Shown here: positions 23,217 through 36,021 of the stretch, piece by piece
How the letters are laid out: each line of letters opens with the position of its first letter
Position numbering within the stretch: the first letter of the stretch is position 1
DNA from: Stratiolaelaps scimitus
Taxonomy: Eukaryota; Arthropoda; Arachnida; Mesostigmata; Laelapidae
Assembly: GCA_019614645.1 (NCBI GenBank)
Contig: JABWDB010000006.1
Location: forward strand, 4,650,001-4,714,000
DNA: 64,000 nucleotides
Direction: 5' to 3'
Made by a program: the position numbers and the translations under genes
The notes under the pieces: model-generated
Database searches by the model: none
What the model was told of the DNA's origin: nothing
Seen by the model: the letters and a program-made list of their open reading frames with translations, nothing else

Positions 23217-25138
23217 ATTCTATTAATAATATATATGGATATACGTTTTTTTTGACCGCAAAAGAGCTTGTTCAATGGATTCCCGAAATAGACACCTTGT
23301 CCACGATACGCCATAGTGCGATCTGGGTTGAACGAGAAATGTGAATAGTAGAGGAAAACAGACATTCATTTTACGAACTCGATTTTGTTGAATCTTCCAG
23401 ACATGAATGCACTGGCCATCAAATATCGTCATATTAGTGTCCTCCTATTCATATCCAACTTGTTCATCATTGCAGTGATTCTTCCCTTAGCGACAGGACT
23501 CTCTTTGGGTGAGGTTAGGTAGTGTCCCACTATCATGTGCTCAAATAGAATGCGATCAGTGTGCCTACTGAATTGAAAGGGTGCAAAGTACACCAGATGC
23601 AAAGATTTTAAAATAATCGCTGGAGATAGCTACTGCGATAGTTCACTTTACAGATGGGAAGGCGATGATGCGAGAAAAGACGTGCCAATGGATACCTGTA
23701 TCAAAGAAGTCGAAAGTCGGTTCTCGGGAAGCCTTTCAAAAAATTTGTGCTGCCCAACGAGCTACATGCAAAGATCAACCCTGTCATCCCGATTTAAGTT
23801 TTCGACACTCCTAGTAAGACTTGTCAATCTCCTTCCTATGACTCAGGGGTTTACTACAGTTTTTTCTCTATGTATTATCACACAATGGGTATATATATAG
23901 TACTTAATAATATAAAGAAAATAAACGACTTGAAGAGGAAAAGCCTTTTTCTAAGGGGTTTCCCCTCTTCGAATCATTCATTTATATTCAGATCCTCGAA
24001 AACTCGCTGTAGCTGGTTGAAATAGGAGACTGTTATCAGCAGAAAATGATTCTCTTAGCTTTAAATCGAAAGCTTTCTGACGTCTATTGGCCTTATTTAT
24101 GACCACTATCGGGCGAGTTGTAGAACGTCTTTTTGAAACTGTTCTCTATTGTTATTCTGTTTCGTAAGCGAACCTATCGTCATCGACGCTCGTGGTAACC
24201 GTTCAATGAGGCAATTGTTATGGATATGCAAAAATGACGGAGTAGAACCCTGTGATGGTATTTGCACCATCTAAACGTGATCAGCTAATAACATATTGAG
24301 TTCAAGAAAAATTAATTGGTCATAATCGTGTAATACTCGACAAGTTGATATAACCATATTATCATTTATAGCCCCTTTCATTTTTTATGCGGAGCCCTTG
24401 AAGACATAGGGCTACGCATCAAGTTGATCAAGTATAGCTATATGTATCAAGTGTCGTCACGGTGAAGCATTGGATAAGATATATCGTCGTAGTTTGGTTC
24501 ATGTTTTTGATACGTAAGGGACACACCTATATACTGGACGTTTTTAAAATAGTGTTTTAGAGAAACTAGAAGAAGCTGCAGGCCCTTGAGAATCACCCTC
24601 TCCCCGCCCGCCCATGCTTTACCGTCTCTTCGGAGGGACATATCGTCAGCCTCGCCTGTCTATCGATTTGAAAAATCTCTAGCTGGCTTATTTGAAAATG
24701 TCCGCGTAACTTCGTTCAACTGAACGGTACTACGCAGTACGCGGTGCAGCTACACATTGCGCTTTTTAATGTTCATGGATTAAAACTAGGCTGCCTCGCG
24801 AGTCCCCCTCCGCATAGTTTGCAGTCGTTTGCACGATTGAGTTCCCGACTCCCCCAGTACTTTATCAAATACACTGGTTTCTAAAGAAGATATGAGACAG
24901 CTCTTGTCGGCACACTCGTTGACAAAGATTATTGATATTTAGACACAAAACCGTAGTTCAGTGTGTCTCCCATTCTCTGCCGTAAGAATGACGTGACTAC
25001 ATCAAATAAACCCTTCGGAATTTTAGTGTGATACTCTAATGAGTGTGAATTAATTGAATCTATGTGTGTATGTGCACATCTAACTATTGAAGCGATTGGT
25101 AGGTGTCGGTTTAAGATTTTCTCGGAATGGAGTTGTCT
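23217..25138. other. Non-coding stretch between LINE remnants
   Basis: No gene is recognised. Open frames here (for example 23682-23900 and 24447-24641 on opposite strands) are short and without family resemblance. An imperfect inverted repeat of about 11 bases (GAAGAGG.../...CCTCTTC) lies at about 23933-23970. Diverged LINE flanks may extend into this region, but I cannot trace them. Confidence 0.45.
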
Positions 25139-25791
25139 ATTTATTCAAACATACAGTAGTTAGGAATTAGTTCTAGGGATTATGGGGGGGGGGGGGCAGA
25201 GGTCGACAATGTCCCGAGGAAGGCGATGGCATTGCCCCTCTGCACAGCGAGGGACAGGCGCTGCAGAAGGAAAGAACCTGCGCGCTTGTCCCCGGTTGCG
25301 CGGATCAACCTATGGTAGACCCCTTCGAGGAAGTTCGCAGTGAAAGGGCCGTGCCCGCCCAAGGTCTCAAAAGCAAGGGGGGAAAAGAGGTGGGTTGCTT
25401 GGAGTGCGGCGTACTTCCTTAGCTTGGCCCGCTCCGCACGCGCTACCGCGTAGCCGGGGGTGGTTGCACAGTGGTTGACATAAGAAGGTGCTAGAGTGTC
25501 AACCACCGTGCCGACCCAAACAAGGTGCTGGCCTCGGTGGAAGGCGATAAGGGTGAGGCCGTCAGGGCGGCGCCCGTCAGAGGTGTCTAGGCCCTGTGGC
25601 TCCCTTGTGCAAGGGATACCGGCGGAGTGGAGGGCCCTCACGAGCGTGTCATTAAGCATCGTGTGTCGCGGATGGCGACCGGCGCTGCGTCGTGGAGCGA
25701 TCGTCGAGAGCAGTACCAGGGGACGAGGAGGGCAGCTCGTGGAGCCACGCGCTGCCCTCCTGAGAAATTTGAGACCATGCACTAGGGATGT
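25139..25791 (-). mobile_element. LINE 3' fragment with open C-terminal RT-domain frame
   Basis: An uninterrupted 207-codon frame (25803-25180, stop TAA at 25182-25180) carries the same C-terminal domain as the decayed copies. In order it reads SAGRHPRHTMLNDTLVRAL, GRRPDGLTLIAF, VDTLAPSY, PLAFETLGGHGPF, TGDKRAGSFLLQRLSLAVQR and GNAIAFLGTL. Similarity starts near 25690, so the RT palm is lost. The frame is clearly GC-richer than its surroundings and ends in a 13-base C run (minus strand). The 3' UTR includes TACTGTATGTTTGAATAAAT at 25158-25139, whose AATAAA probably served as poly(A) signal. It is a 5'-truncated, younger or constrained copy, and its 5' boundary coincides with a fold-back repeat. 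Confidence 0.8.
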
Positions 25792-25857
25792 TCTCTTCTT
25801 CACGTTAAATTAAATATACGCTCGACTTGCACATCCCTAGTGCATGGTCTCAAATTT
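25765..25857. repeat. Perfect 27-bp inverted repeat at the LINE 5' breakpoint
   Basis: Bases 25765-25791 (AAATTTGAGACCATGCACTA plus 7 more) are the exact reverse complement of 25831-25857, separated by 39 bases. The inner arm is part of the LINE open frame and the outer arm is a duplicated inverted copy beyond it. This could arise by template switching or by twin-priming-like integration. Confidence 0.9.
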
Positions 25858-26314
25858 TGACGGAGTCAGCTTCTAACGTTCAATAGATGTTATGCACATT
25901 ATAGTTCCAAAGAATTTGTTCAGGGTCAGAAGGTGACCAGAAGGCCGCCTCCAAAAACCTCAGAATTCTATCAAAGCGATTATCCGAAACTGGAGCTCAA
26001 CGTTCTGATGTACAGTGTCTTGTAAATGCCTAAAGGTCAATTAGAAGTCTGCATTAATTATTCTTCTTCGTTCACAATCTAACGAGAAGTTCCTATTAAC
26101 TAGCGTCCCACTAATCCGATAAAAACACGATCATTTTCGACCACCCGTGGCCATTGGACTATACAACTAGCGCACGGCTGTTTTTATTTCACCATCGCAC
26201 TACACCGATGTTCATAGATGTGTAGGAGACGGCCGTCACAGACAGCAAGCCAACCAATACAGGATGATGTAGCTTTCCTTCGCATCCGATTGACTTCAGC
26301 CATGGCCGAACGTT
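25858..26314. other. Short gap between LINE fragment and RpS8
   Basis: No coding signal is visible. It includes the presumed RpS8 3' UTR and poly(A) signal (26183-26188). Confidence 0.5.
26183..26188 (-). terminator. Candidate poly(A) signal of RpS8
   Basis: The minus strand reads AATAAA about 127 bases after the RpS8 stop codon, a suitable distance for the 3' end of a short ribosomal protein mRNA. Confidence 0.5.
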
Positions 26315-27471
26315 TTACTTGCCCTTCCTGGCCTTGATCTGCAAAGAATATTTGTGCAGGTACCCGTTAGTTATGATATTGCACCAAGTCGGCAACGATC
26401 TCTAAAGTATAACTGAAATAACCGTACATCAAGTAATAGGTACACCTCATAGGAGTAAAACCTCAATGCCCCATGATAGACTCTCCTCCAAATGATAATT
26501 TTGATATACCCAGAATATAACCAAGAATAATGAATGTCTCCGCGGGTTATTACCTTGCGGGAGTAGAACTCGAGTTCCTTGCCCTCAAGGATGTAGCCGT
26601 CGCAACGACCACACTGGCCTGGCCGTGACGAGATACAGGCCCTCAGACGACCGGTGGCGAACTGTTCCTCCATGAGTGGATCGATGGGGGCCTTCTCCTG
26701 GAGAGCCTTCTGAGCGTCACTCGCCATACGCTTCTTTCCAAGCACCAGACCTTCGATATCAGTGATCTTTGTGCCATGCTTCCTGCCTAGGGGTAAGGCG
26801 TAGTGATTCTCGTACCACAGCCGGAAGGGGTTAGCATCAATTAGGACAATAGCGTTCTTCACCAGAGTCTTGGTACGGACCAGCTCGTTGTTGGATGCGT
26901 TGTAGATGACGTCAATGATACGGGCCTTACGCGTGCACCGTTCCGATCCCCACGAGAAATTTCCTGAATGTTGAAACAATTATGTCTTAAAGGAATCATT
27001 GGGAATACCTCTGGAATGGATCGCAACTCTGAAAAGTCGTTGCAAAAGATCGAAGTGGCTCGCAAGCCACGGTGTGTGATCGTCTTCGTTGCCTCATTGG
27101 AGACAGCGTGAATATGCATGGCGAGTGTCTGCGAAAAACAATCTACAGTGTCCACATAGTTAACAGACACAAGCTCCTCGCACCTGTTCTCAAATTCGTC
27201 ATAGTTTGAGCAAGGTTGTGAATTCCCAAGTATCTCCTTTGACACATGTTAACCATGAAGATTTCAGGAACCTACCGTGATCGAGACGAAGAGCACGGAA
27301 CTTGATGTTACCTCCGCGGGTACGGACCGTGCGGATTCTAGCGGGCGTTCCCTGGGAGAGCTTTGTGTTGGCTGCAGGACGTCCAAGCTCGAACTTCCTC
27401 TTCTTGCGGATCTGAACACGCTTGCCTCCGGTTGCCCGGTGCTTATGCGCGCGATCACGGCTGATACCCAT
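26315..27471 (-). CDS. 40S ribosomal protein S8 (eS8), complete, three coding exons
   Basis: Component of the small ribosomal subunit, acting in cytoplasmic translation. Coding exons are 27471-27276, 26963-26554 and 26338-26315, joined by GT-AG introns (donors G|GTAGG and AAG|GTAATA, acceptors CATTCAG and TTTGCAG). The lengths 196+410+24 give 209 residues, the usual eS8 size. The start ATG opens the family N-terminus [18 protein letters not shown]. Further hallmarks are [71 protein letters not shown] and the basic end IKARKGK. Nothing is broken, so it is functional as far as visible. The TOP-like leader exon upstream suggests growth-dependent translational control. It is a housekeeping gene, unrelated in function to its neighbours. 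Confidence 0.97.
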
Positions 27472-28183
27472 GTTGGTAACTGTGGCTGGACACTAAAGCC
27501 TGTAACATTTTCAACACAAAAAATAAATATACAACACACTAGGTTAACCTACGTGTTAATCGAGGATAGACGTACATACGTTAGCACATTACGATCAAGT
27601 ACGCAATCCATTCCTCGTCAGATAATACCGCGGGTGAGATTCAGTGATTGGCACGACAACCGTCTGTCGTTAAGACACCCCAACAAAATGCCAATGCTAG
27701 ATGGTACCGTCATCACAAACAAATTTCGTACAGAATCCAAGACACAGCCGGCAAGATCGTGGCTCTCACAGTGCACCACAACACCTCAATAGGTCAGTTC
27801 TCGGTGGCGAAGCAGGGTAAGCAAGATTAGCGAAAACGGGAGTTTTGAGGCTCACGAGCCCCGTGGGCGACAGGTAAAAATTCCCAATGAGGTTTTCGTC
27901 AGGGGTGCTGCTGTGGTTGGCTGTTCTATTGACAATATCACATCATCATGGCCGGCAAGGCGACCAGCAATGTGCAGCACGTGTCACTGGAATCAACGAT
28001 ATTCGTTACTTTCACCGGAAATCTCACAAATCCTTCAAGGCAACCAACGGTTACATCTCAGCGGCACTTTCAGTGGTTGTACTGAATCACAAAATCCATT
28101 AAAATCGGTGAAAAACGCTTAAAAACCTACAAATTCTCAAAGCAAGCCTCACACACACCTGGCTTCCAGCGAGAAAAAGGAAG
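27472..28183 (-). promoter_or_regulatory. RpS8 5' leader: TOP-like exon plus 5' UTR intron
   Basis: The minus strand shows a pyrimidine start CTTCCTTTTTCTC at about 28183-28171, then GCTGGAAGCCAG and a donor GTGTGTGTG at 28158. An acceptor (GTTACAG) ends at 27500, and 28 leader bases (27499-27472) precede the ATG. A pyrimidine cap-proximal tract is the known TOP signature of ribosomal protein mRNAs. The 657-base 5' UTR intron could host small nucleolar RNAs: a GTGATGA box-C-like motif (27716-27710) and a CTGA box-D-like motif (27644-27641) are 76 bases apart end to end, but a closing terminal stem is not evident. Confidence 0.6.
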
Positions 28184-29772
28184 CAGCCATGCCAGGACCG
28201 AGCTGTTTTCAAACGCCACTTCCGTTCGAAGCTGTCTGCTTTGAACTTTCGGCGGGCATAAGTGAGAAGTGAGATCGATTAGTTGTAATTTCTGGTATCT
28301 AGTATATCATGTTAAAAGCAAGTCACGTTTAGAGATATTCTTCAAAGCTTATAAGTAGTAGTTTATTTCGGGTATCTATATAAAATGCTGTTTTCAAATA
28401 TAAAAAGGTTATTTGCGATTTGAACAAACGAGTGGCGCGAAATTCAAAACGGAGAGAAGGCGGGCGCAAGATGCCTTGTATTTCTAACAACAACAACATT
28501 GGACTTAGTGTTCCTGTTTCCATAGAATGTCTGTGGTGGCATAAGCATTTAATTACGTACCATTATATATTTGAGACAATTTATGTATGTTTATGTCTCC
28601 GGACGAAGCTTAAGCCAGCGATTCCCTGCTTGATGCGATGGAAACAATCCAATACAACATGTTGCTAGGATTCAAAAGACACTAGAAATATTGCCGGGGG
28701 ATGTTACGTTATATTCTAATTATACCCTCGTTCGTGCGTCTTTCCGCGGATCTCATCGGGTAGCAGCCCGGTAGTGTTATAATAGGTGAATTCCTAACTA
28801 CTGTATGTTAGAATAAAACACATTTACTTCTTATTATAAGTGACAATAAAATCACTCGTTAGCTGATGTTATATGGTACGTTGGTTAGTGGCGTATACAG
28901 CCCTGTTGAAGATTGGCGGCCGCCTGACCCCACTCACAACTGCATGTCGATGACGTTTGTCGCGAAAGATTTGCTGTTATCTAGCGCAAGAGTCGACACT
29001 AATTAATAAATTTTTGTATTTAAGGGCCAATACCGTTTCGCCTTCCTCCTATAATAAATAACCACTACTTAATTTTTATTTGTGTTTATTTTCGCCGCAA
29101 TAATCTGTATAGCAACTAATGTCAATATGTGGTTCGCCTCCTCTTTCTAATTATGAAGATGGGAGGACAGCTGAGCTAGATGCAACTAGATTTATAGATT
29201 TATAGTACGACATATTTATAATGATTTCTGATATGATATAGTTAGCCCGAGAATAAGGTTCAACTTGTAAACGACATTTACTTATCAATAACTTCGTTCG
29301 CCATCTGGATGCTATTACGCTTCTTCTAAATAGATATTAACACGAAATCAAATAATCAAAATGGTATATTAACTCCAACAATAAATAAATACACGAGTGT
29401 GATTATATTCCATGCTTTATTTCTTTTTATTTATTATCATCATCATTATTATTATTATTATTATTATCGCTTTCCGTAGTTTAGGGATTCGAGTTTCTTT
29501 ATTATGTTTGTTATTGTTTATAGGTTTCATTGTTGTTGCATCCCTGCCCTTATTTATTTAGTCATTCGTTTATTATCTAATCAATTAGATAGAAGAATTT
29601 TTCTCCATTTCATATTTTCCTGCAATTGTCTGTTTCTGCTTTAGCTACTGTCTTCTCTTGATGTTGTTTTATAATTGTTGTTGTTTATATATATATATAT
29701 TATTATTATATTATTAGATCAAAATCGTACAAAAGTATTAACTATATACAATCGCTCCTACATTCGCTACTG

Positions 29773-29811
<39 letters not shown>

Positions 29812-30185
29812 AATCATACAGTATAATAATATAAATATTCGTTATCATTATTTTCATTCGTTCATATAGTAGTCGGAGCGCAATAGATATATTTATATAT
29901 ATATGTATGTATATAAATCATGCCGTTGCTTATTCATTAGCGTTTATCCTTAGTATTATTATTATTATTATTGATCCATTATGGAGATTCTCACGAGAGT
30001 CCAACTCTTGCAGATGTTCAGCTGCACCTATTTGCCACTTGCTGGTGACCTGCTGGCCTTCGATCTATATTCGATTAATGTTCTGTTGCAGGCCAATGCC
30101 TTTTTGCCGGCTAAACGCTTGTCGTCGATGTCTACTCCTGTGTCATCGTTGTCATTATCTATTGACTGACGTGACAGAACGCGCC
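28184..30185. other. Non-coding, AT-rich stretch
   Basis: RpS8 promoter sequence should lie just above 28183. No gene is recognised beyond it. A LINE-like 3' tail sits at 28788-28821, ATT/TTA runs at about 29440-29470, and (TA)n tracts at about 29685-29700 and 29777-29807. Confidence 0.5.
28788..28821 (+). mobile_element. LINE 3' tail fragment
   Basis: Thirty-four bases closely match the minus-strand 3' UTR end of the LINE fragment at 25139-25166: AATTCCTAACTACTGTATGT, then T, one mismatch, and GAATAAA. The sequence upstream is not recognisable as LINE protein, so this is a very short or highly diverged 3' end insertion in plus orientation. Confidence 0.6.
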
Positions 30186-30189
30186 TCCT

Positions 30190-30300
30190 CGCCCGCTCGG
30201 GTGGCGCAGTGGCTGTTGGACAGGACAAGCAATTGCATATTGCCCCAGGTTGGCAGAACCGATGTTTTCAACGTTACAAACTACGCATGATCTGACGATT
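30190..30300 (+). mobile_element. tRNA-derived SINE-like sequence
   Basis: GGTGGCGCAGTGGCTGTTGG (about 30201-30220) resembles a tRNA D-arm/A-box. It is followed at SINE-like spacing by CCCCAGGTTGGCAGAACC (about 30243-30260), a degraded B-box. The layout matches the copy at 19645-19735. It is too degraded to be a tRNA gene. Confidence 0.45.
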
Positions 30301-32151
30301 GTCGGCCGTTAGCCTCAGGGACGTTTGGCTGGCAACTAGACGGGTTAACCCATTGGTTGAGTTTCGTTAACCCCGTTAACCCCGAGCAGGACCACAACCC
30401 GCATTGCACAGTTCATGTCCTTTTGTAAAGGACACCCCCCTCAAGTTCCTTCAGTGCACCTGCTCGCCTGCCATTGTCCCATGTATCGGTTACCTCTGTC
30501 GTTCGCATTGGGCGACATGCATACAGCTATGGGGAGAATGTGTCTCTCGCTATCATCATTCATATCTCGCTCATCATATTCCTTCTTAAGGGATTCTCTC
30601 TATTCGACCTCGTTTTCCAGCGACGGTCCCGTTGGAAACTATTATTATTATTGCCACCCGTCAAACTGCATCGGTATGCATGTACGTTTTTAGAAGTAAT
30701 TCGCTCTCTCTCTCTCTTTCTCTTTCTCACACACACCCACACAGTAAATGTTTCCGCTGGTAGACATCTGCTCGAGATACATCAACATGTAATCAGTGAT
30801 GTCAAGTATCCTTCCTAGTGTCATGTCGTTATTTCCGTCTAGGGAGGTTTATTCACCACAAAAGCGTTTCATCTGCACTACAAACACCATCAGCATTATC
30901 AGCGGCGTTGATTCATTCCATAGTTTCATTTTCTGCACGATCCATACACATTATTATGGTTGTTGTTGTTGTTGTATGTAGCAGTAGTTGTTGTTTTTGT
31001 TGTAGAAGTGTTTGCACGTAATGAATAAATGGCTTTGTGTCGTCTACAGGGGCGTCTTACTCATAAGTTACCAGCCGCAGTCCTTCATCCATGTTTTTAA
31101 TGTTATTCATATTTCTTATTAGTAGTAGTAATAGCGTCAATATTGTGTTTTCGCATGATTAGTCGATTGCTCATATCCTGGGACAACACCATTGAGAGCT
31201 GCCTGGCAGCGTGTTTTTTGCGGCAGCCACACCATTACAATTAACACGGAGCAATCAAGACGCTAATGTTTCTTTGCAACCCAAATTACCACTAGCAAGA
31301 ATTTCGAATAGCGAATAGGTCTTTTACGATCGTAGTGATCACAATAATAATAATAATAATAACAAAAAATAATAATATTAATTACTGTATTCCGGCTGTA
31401 AAAAATTGATAATCACTCAAACAGAATAACTTATCATTGAAATTCACAATCAGTATCGCACGCAAATAAATAGTGACCCATGAATTACACAGTCATTCTC
31501 GAGGGGGAAAAAATCACCTACAAAACAAAAATACAAAAATATATATGGTTTTAAATTCGACAAACAATATTATTGCTGTTGTGCTATTCTCAATCGTGAA
31601 TGATTCTTCACTTATATTAATGAATGGTGACGTTTCACGACAGCGCCTCATGCAGCCATCAATATTATCATGTATTGTTCGATATATTTATATTTACCGA
31701 ACTACATATTGATCAAATCACGAGCTTGGAATCATGTATATATATATATATATATAGCAGAAAAACCTCCCTTCTTCAGTTCGCCATAGACAGTATGCTT
31801 GCCGGCAATAGGGTGTACCGTTACAAATTTATACAAAACTCTCTTGTTTGTTTTTCGTCTGTTACACATTGTCTCTCTCTCTCTCGCTCTCTCTTTTATC
31901 GTTTATTTCGTGTAAACTTCATGCAGTCCATTGAGAGTGTGTTTATCATTATATATAGTATTGTTGCTGTGCTAGTCGTTCATTAACATTCAATCCATCG
32001 ATCTCTGCGAGGCGATGTCATCGACGCTCTCTTTCCATTGAACAGCTCCTATGTCGTTCGTGTTGTTTCGCTATTGTTGCTCTACGCAGAGATCGACGTT
32101 TTGTGATAAACTCATATTTTGTTATTTACTTGTGTTGTTGATATGCACTCA

Positions 32152-32154
<3 letters not shown>

Positions 32155-32193
<39 letters not shown>
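32155..32193. repeat. (TA)n microsatellite
   Basis: This is an uninterrupted TA dinucleotide run of about 39 bases, one of roughly thirty such tracts in the window. Confidence 0.95.
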
Positions 32194-32195
<2 letters not shown>

Positions 32196-33249
32196 TCGTT
32201 GTTCTACCACTACTTCATTGTATCCAATAGTACAATACATGATTATGCATAATCGTAATAATCATAATAGTCATCGTGGCATCAACCGGGTGATCTCATT
32301 TCCTGTCGAGCATATCCACTTGCCCGAGGTGTATATTCACACACCCATTCAGGTCGTACGTCTTGAACTCAACCACCTGTGGTCTTTCCCTGACCGTCCC
32401 CATTTAGCTGCACACCCCCCTGCGACCGATCATACACTATGTTGCTTCTATCCTCTTCCACTCGTGTTAGCGCTCTCTGTCTGCCTGTGCACCACTACAA
32501 CGATAACGCCCGCGTCTATCGCTTGAGTTGGCAAGGGAGGCTCAATCTTGAACCTTATACGGTATGTTGTAAGTTTGATAGTTTTGCTTGCTATCCCTTT
32601 ATATATTGTATAATTGTTGCTGGTGTTATTTTATTTCTTTCTTTTCGTCGTTCACGAGCGCACGCGTCTAAGCCTTAACCGCCATTGCCATTATCATCAC
32701 GTCTATAGTTAACGTTTACCTCGTGCGCTATTGCGGCTCGCGCATCTCACCACTTGTCGGCTTCGAAACAAATATTGTACCTCATAGATTTCTGACATCT
32801 TGTATCGTTGGGTGGGTTTGTAGTCATAGCAGTACTCGTATTAATACAATATGATTTACAGTTGCTGCTTGATTGATAGCAGGGCTAAGTGTAGCCTCCA
32901 GTATGACAACCTCAATCACAAATTGGATCCCAATAGTGGAGTTGCTATCTCCCATAAGCAGGTACCACGAATCTGGTCTTTACATTACGACACAGTGCAT
33001 TTGCACACAGATACACGTTTCGTAGGAAATAAAACATCTACATACAGCTCTGTTTCGTGTCTGATGTAGCAAATGTCCTCAATGTTTGTTTTTTTTTTAC
33101 CTGACAAGAAGAAAAAATACAGTTTCATAGATAGAAAGCAATGTTGACGTGAGCACATTTCAGACAGTCACGTCGCCATATACGCGCCAACAGAGCTTCG
33201 ACTGATTCATAGGTACGTTGAGAATTCGCACAATGCTTGTTATATAGAC

Positions 33250-33288
<39 letters not shown>

Positions 33289-35692
33289 TTGCATGGTCAT
33301 CGAAAATCACACTGTGCGTTTCTGTGTTTTTGGTTTTTTCAAAAATGATGGTCACAAAATTGATTTGGTCGCCATTACAATCAATCGCTCACAAATACGA
33401 AAGAGCCATCACACACCCATCGGTGATCGTTCCGTCATAGCGACACAACAGCCATTCTTTTTGATAACCCTAACATCGGCCATATACGACAAAATACAGG
33501 TTATCCTTTGCTACAAATGAGACATCAAGAGTTCGTCCATTTATCGAAAGTGTACAATTGATAAGATAATTGATAGCGAGAACGAAAATCTGACGAGTTT
33601 AGATTTGAACACGTGCTACGGGTGACGCCTACATTTACCCACGACCTCATCCTGCTCACCCAATAAACATGTGTACAATGGTTAGGATATCATCCTATTC
33701 TCATGACAGAAACACACACACATACACACACGCTTAGCTACACTTAAAAATATATGTTATCTTATTTGTCAATATTTATGTCGATTTCTTCTTATAAAAA
33801 TCCTTTTTTTTCTATAGAAACAATAATTGCTCTCTTAATAATGATAATAATTTGATGTCTATTCTCGATCGTTTGCTGGGACGTTATAATATGCACGTTG
33901 ACGAGTATCGGCGCGTTGTGTCCCCATGCGTGAATCGTCTCAGAAGTTTTCCAAATTTTCAGCTCTCTCTCTCCCTCTCCTTCTTGCTTTCTTTCTCGTT
34001 ATCGACTAACGTTATCATGATTCCTGTAGCAGAACTTTCGTAGCTGTCCCAAGACATTATATATATATATATATATATGCTTTGTGTGTTAGCATTTTAG
34101 GTTGTCAATGTAGCAAAAAATAAATACATCTTTTTGTTTATTCGGTATGGTATGACGGTGATGATAATGAACGAAATGTTCTTCATTAAGTTAGTTGGCT
34201 GGCGGAGTCATAAAAGGGCCTATAATCACATTGGTACCTCGTTATCTAATTCTAATCAAGTAAATGGTTGCATCCGCTCGCTTACATCATGCTGCTCTGT
34301 ATATTTGGGCTGAAAATCGCTCGTTATATATATATATATATATAGCGCTTATTTTTCGAGTAAGATCGCCACTCAGTCAGTATACCACCACAGCTGTGCA
34401 CTCAATGCAAAGAGGGCCTCTACCAGATTAAAGGAAGTACATGTTCGGCGCACACAACCGGCTGACATGCGACGCTATGTACAAATTTCTCCAACGACAC
34501 ATTCGCCAACAAAGTCATACATATTCTCTGCCGTTGCACGTAACATACACCGATGTTTATCCTTATATATTATAATTAATATTATTATAATTAGTCATAT
34601 TATAATATTATTATTATTATTATTGTCATTATTATACCCAAATAAGTTCGAAATGCCGGCAGAAAACCAGTACAAAGAGGAATAGAGAAAATATACGACA
34701 TAATGCATTATTCGCTAAAAGCAGTGTACTTTATCGTACTTCCGAATCTATTCTTCATAGCACATTACAAGGTTTTCACAATAGTCACCACTGACGTAAT
34801 TGTTACAGTGTAGAGGTTATACGTGTTAGCCGCCAATCGAAGACCACTAGAGTGAACAACTGTTCCCGCTCGCCTGTCTCTGCTATTTGTGCCCAGCTTA
34901 AATAGACGTGTTCGATACTTTTGCACATAACTAATATGAGAGAATGTAAAGCCGTACAAATCACTTGTAAAGGACGACTGTGTTATAGAGGGGGGTGATC
35001 GATATATTATGAACTTTGCGTGCACGTCGCATTGGTAATAGGTAAATATTGGCTCGATGTCTGTTGTAACGCACTCGATATATCGCACTAATTCTAGTGG
35101 GTCGTATATAGTTTTGCATATGTCAGTTGCTCCTTGCTAAATATATCCTCCGGGACTGGCTGTGTGTGTTTTGTTTTTTCATCATCATCTTGACGAGGAG
35201 TCCGCCTCGAAGGCGTTGCGTATACGGTGTAGCACCCACTGAATTGTACGGACTAATTAAACGGATACATTGTTCGATGACATTTGCTGCCAAATTGCGC
35301 TTTGTGGTTTCATAGTTTGAGCATCATCACGCGTGATTTCGCATGGCGCATGGTATTTACATCTCTCCTTTCAGGCTACGAAAATACGAAAATAGTTGGA
35401 GGGTTGTAGTATCAGCGGGCTGTTAGGTTCGTTACAACCGTTATGTCGTGAGGACAAACAGAGCAGGATCTTACAATGTATTCCACCCCCACCCAACCAA
35501 CTCTTCCTGTAGGACTACCACACACAAGTAGATAGCAACCCCCCCCCCCCTCCCCTCCCGGCCGGTCTCGCTCTGTCACTGACTTCTCGTGCGTATAAAA
35601 CTAATCATTTTCTTTTATACTCTCTTGCTCTTCCCCTGTCGTGTAAACGTGCACTTGCACCCGTTCATATATAAATAGAGTATACTTTCGTA

Positions 35693-35731
<39 letters not shown>

Positions 35732-35823
35732 ATGTATGTAATTACTCCACGCGGAGGATAAGCAATAGTCGAAAAATCAGTCTACAAAAAAGTGATCAAA
35801 AATACTCGAAAAATGAATGCGAC

Positions 35824-36021
35824 ATGGTAGATCTTCGTCGCTATTTGGCAAGCGTTTTGAATAGAGAGTGGTTCAATGTTGAAGAGAATTGTCATTCTGA
35901 TGCTGTGATCTTCACGCACACGGCAGCGGATTTCTTCGATAATCCGAAAACAATGGAGCTTGAAGGGTTTCATATAATGAATTCACAAGGTCTCGAATGT
36001 TTGGCCCGGCGGGATTATTAG
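35824..36021 (+). CDS. Hypothetical small open frame (weak)
   Basis: The frame runs from ATG at 35824 (MVDLRRYLASVLNREWFNVE...) to a stop at 36021, 65 residues with balanced composition and no low complexity. I do not recognise it, and it has no clear splice sites or neighbours. It could be a chance frame or an exon of an unknown gene. Confidence 0.12.
   Translation: MVDLRRYLASVLNREWFNVEENCHSDAVIFTHTAADFFDNPKTMELEGFHIMNSQGLECLARRDY

Noticed and set aside
26859..27245. Minus-strand 128-codon open frame
   Set aside because: Runs through RpS8 intron one and into exon two in the wrong frame.
27277..27792. Plus-strand 171-codon open frame
   Set aside because: Antisense shadow of RpS8 exon one extended into its 5' UTR intron; no family features.
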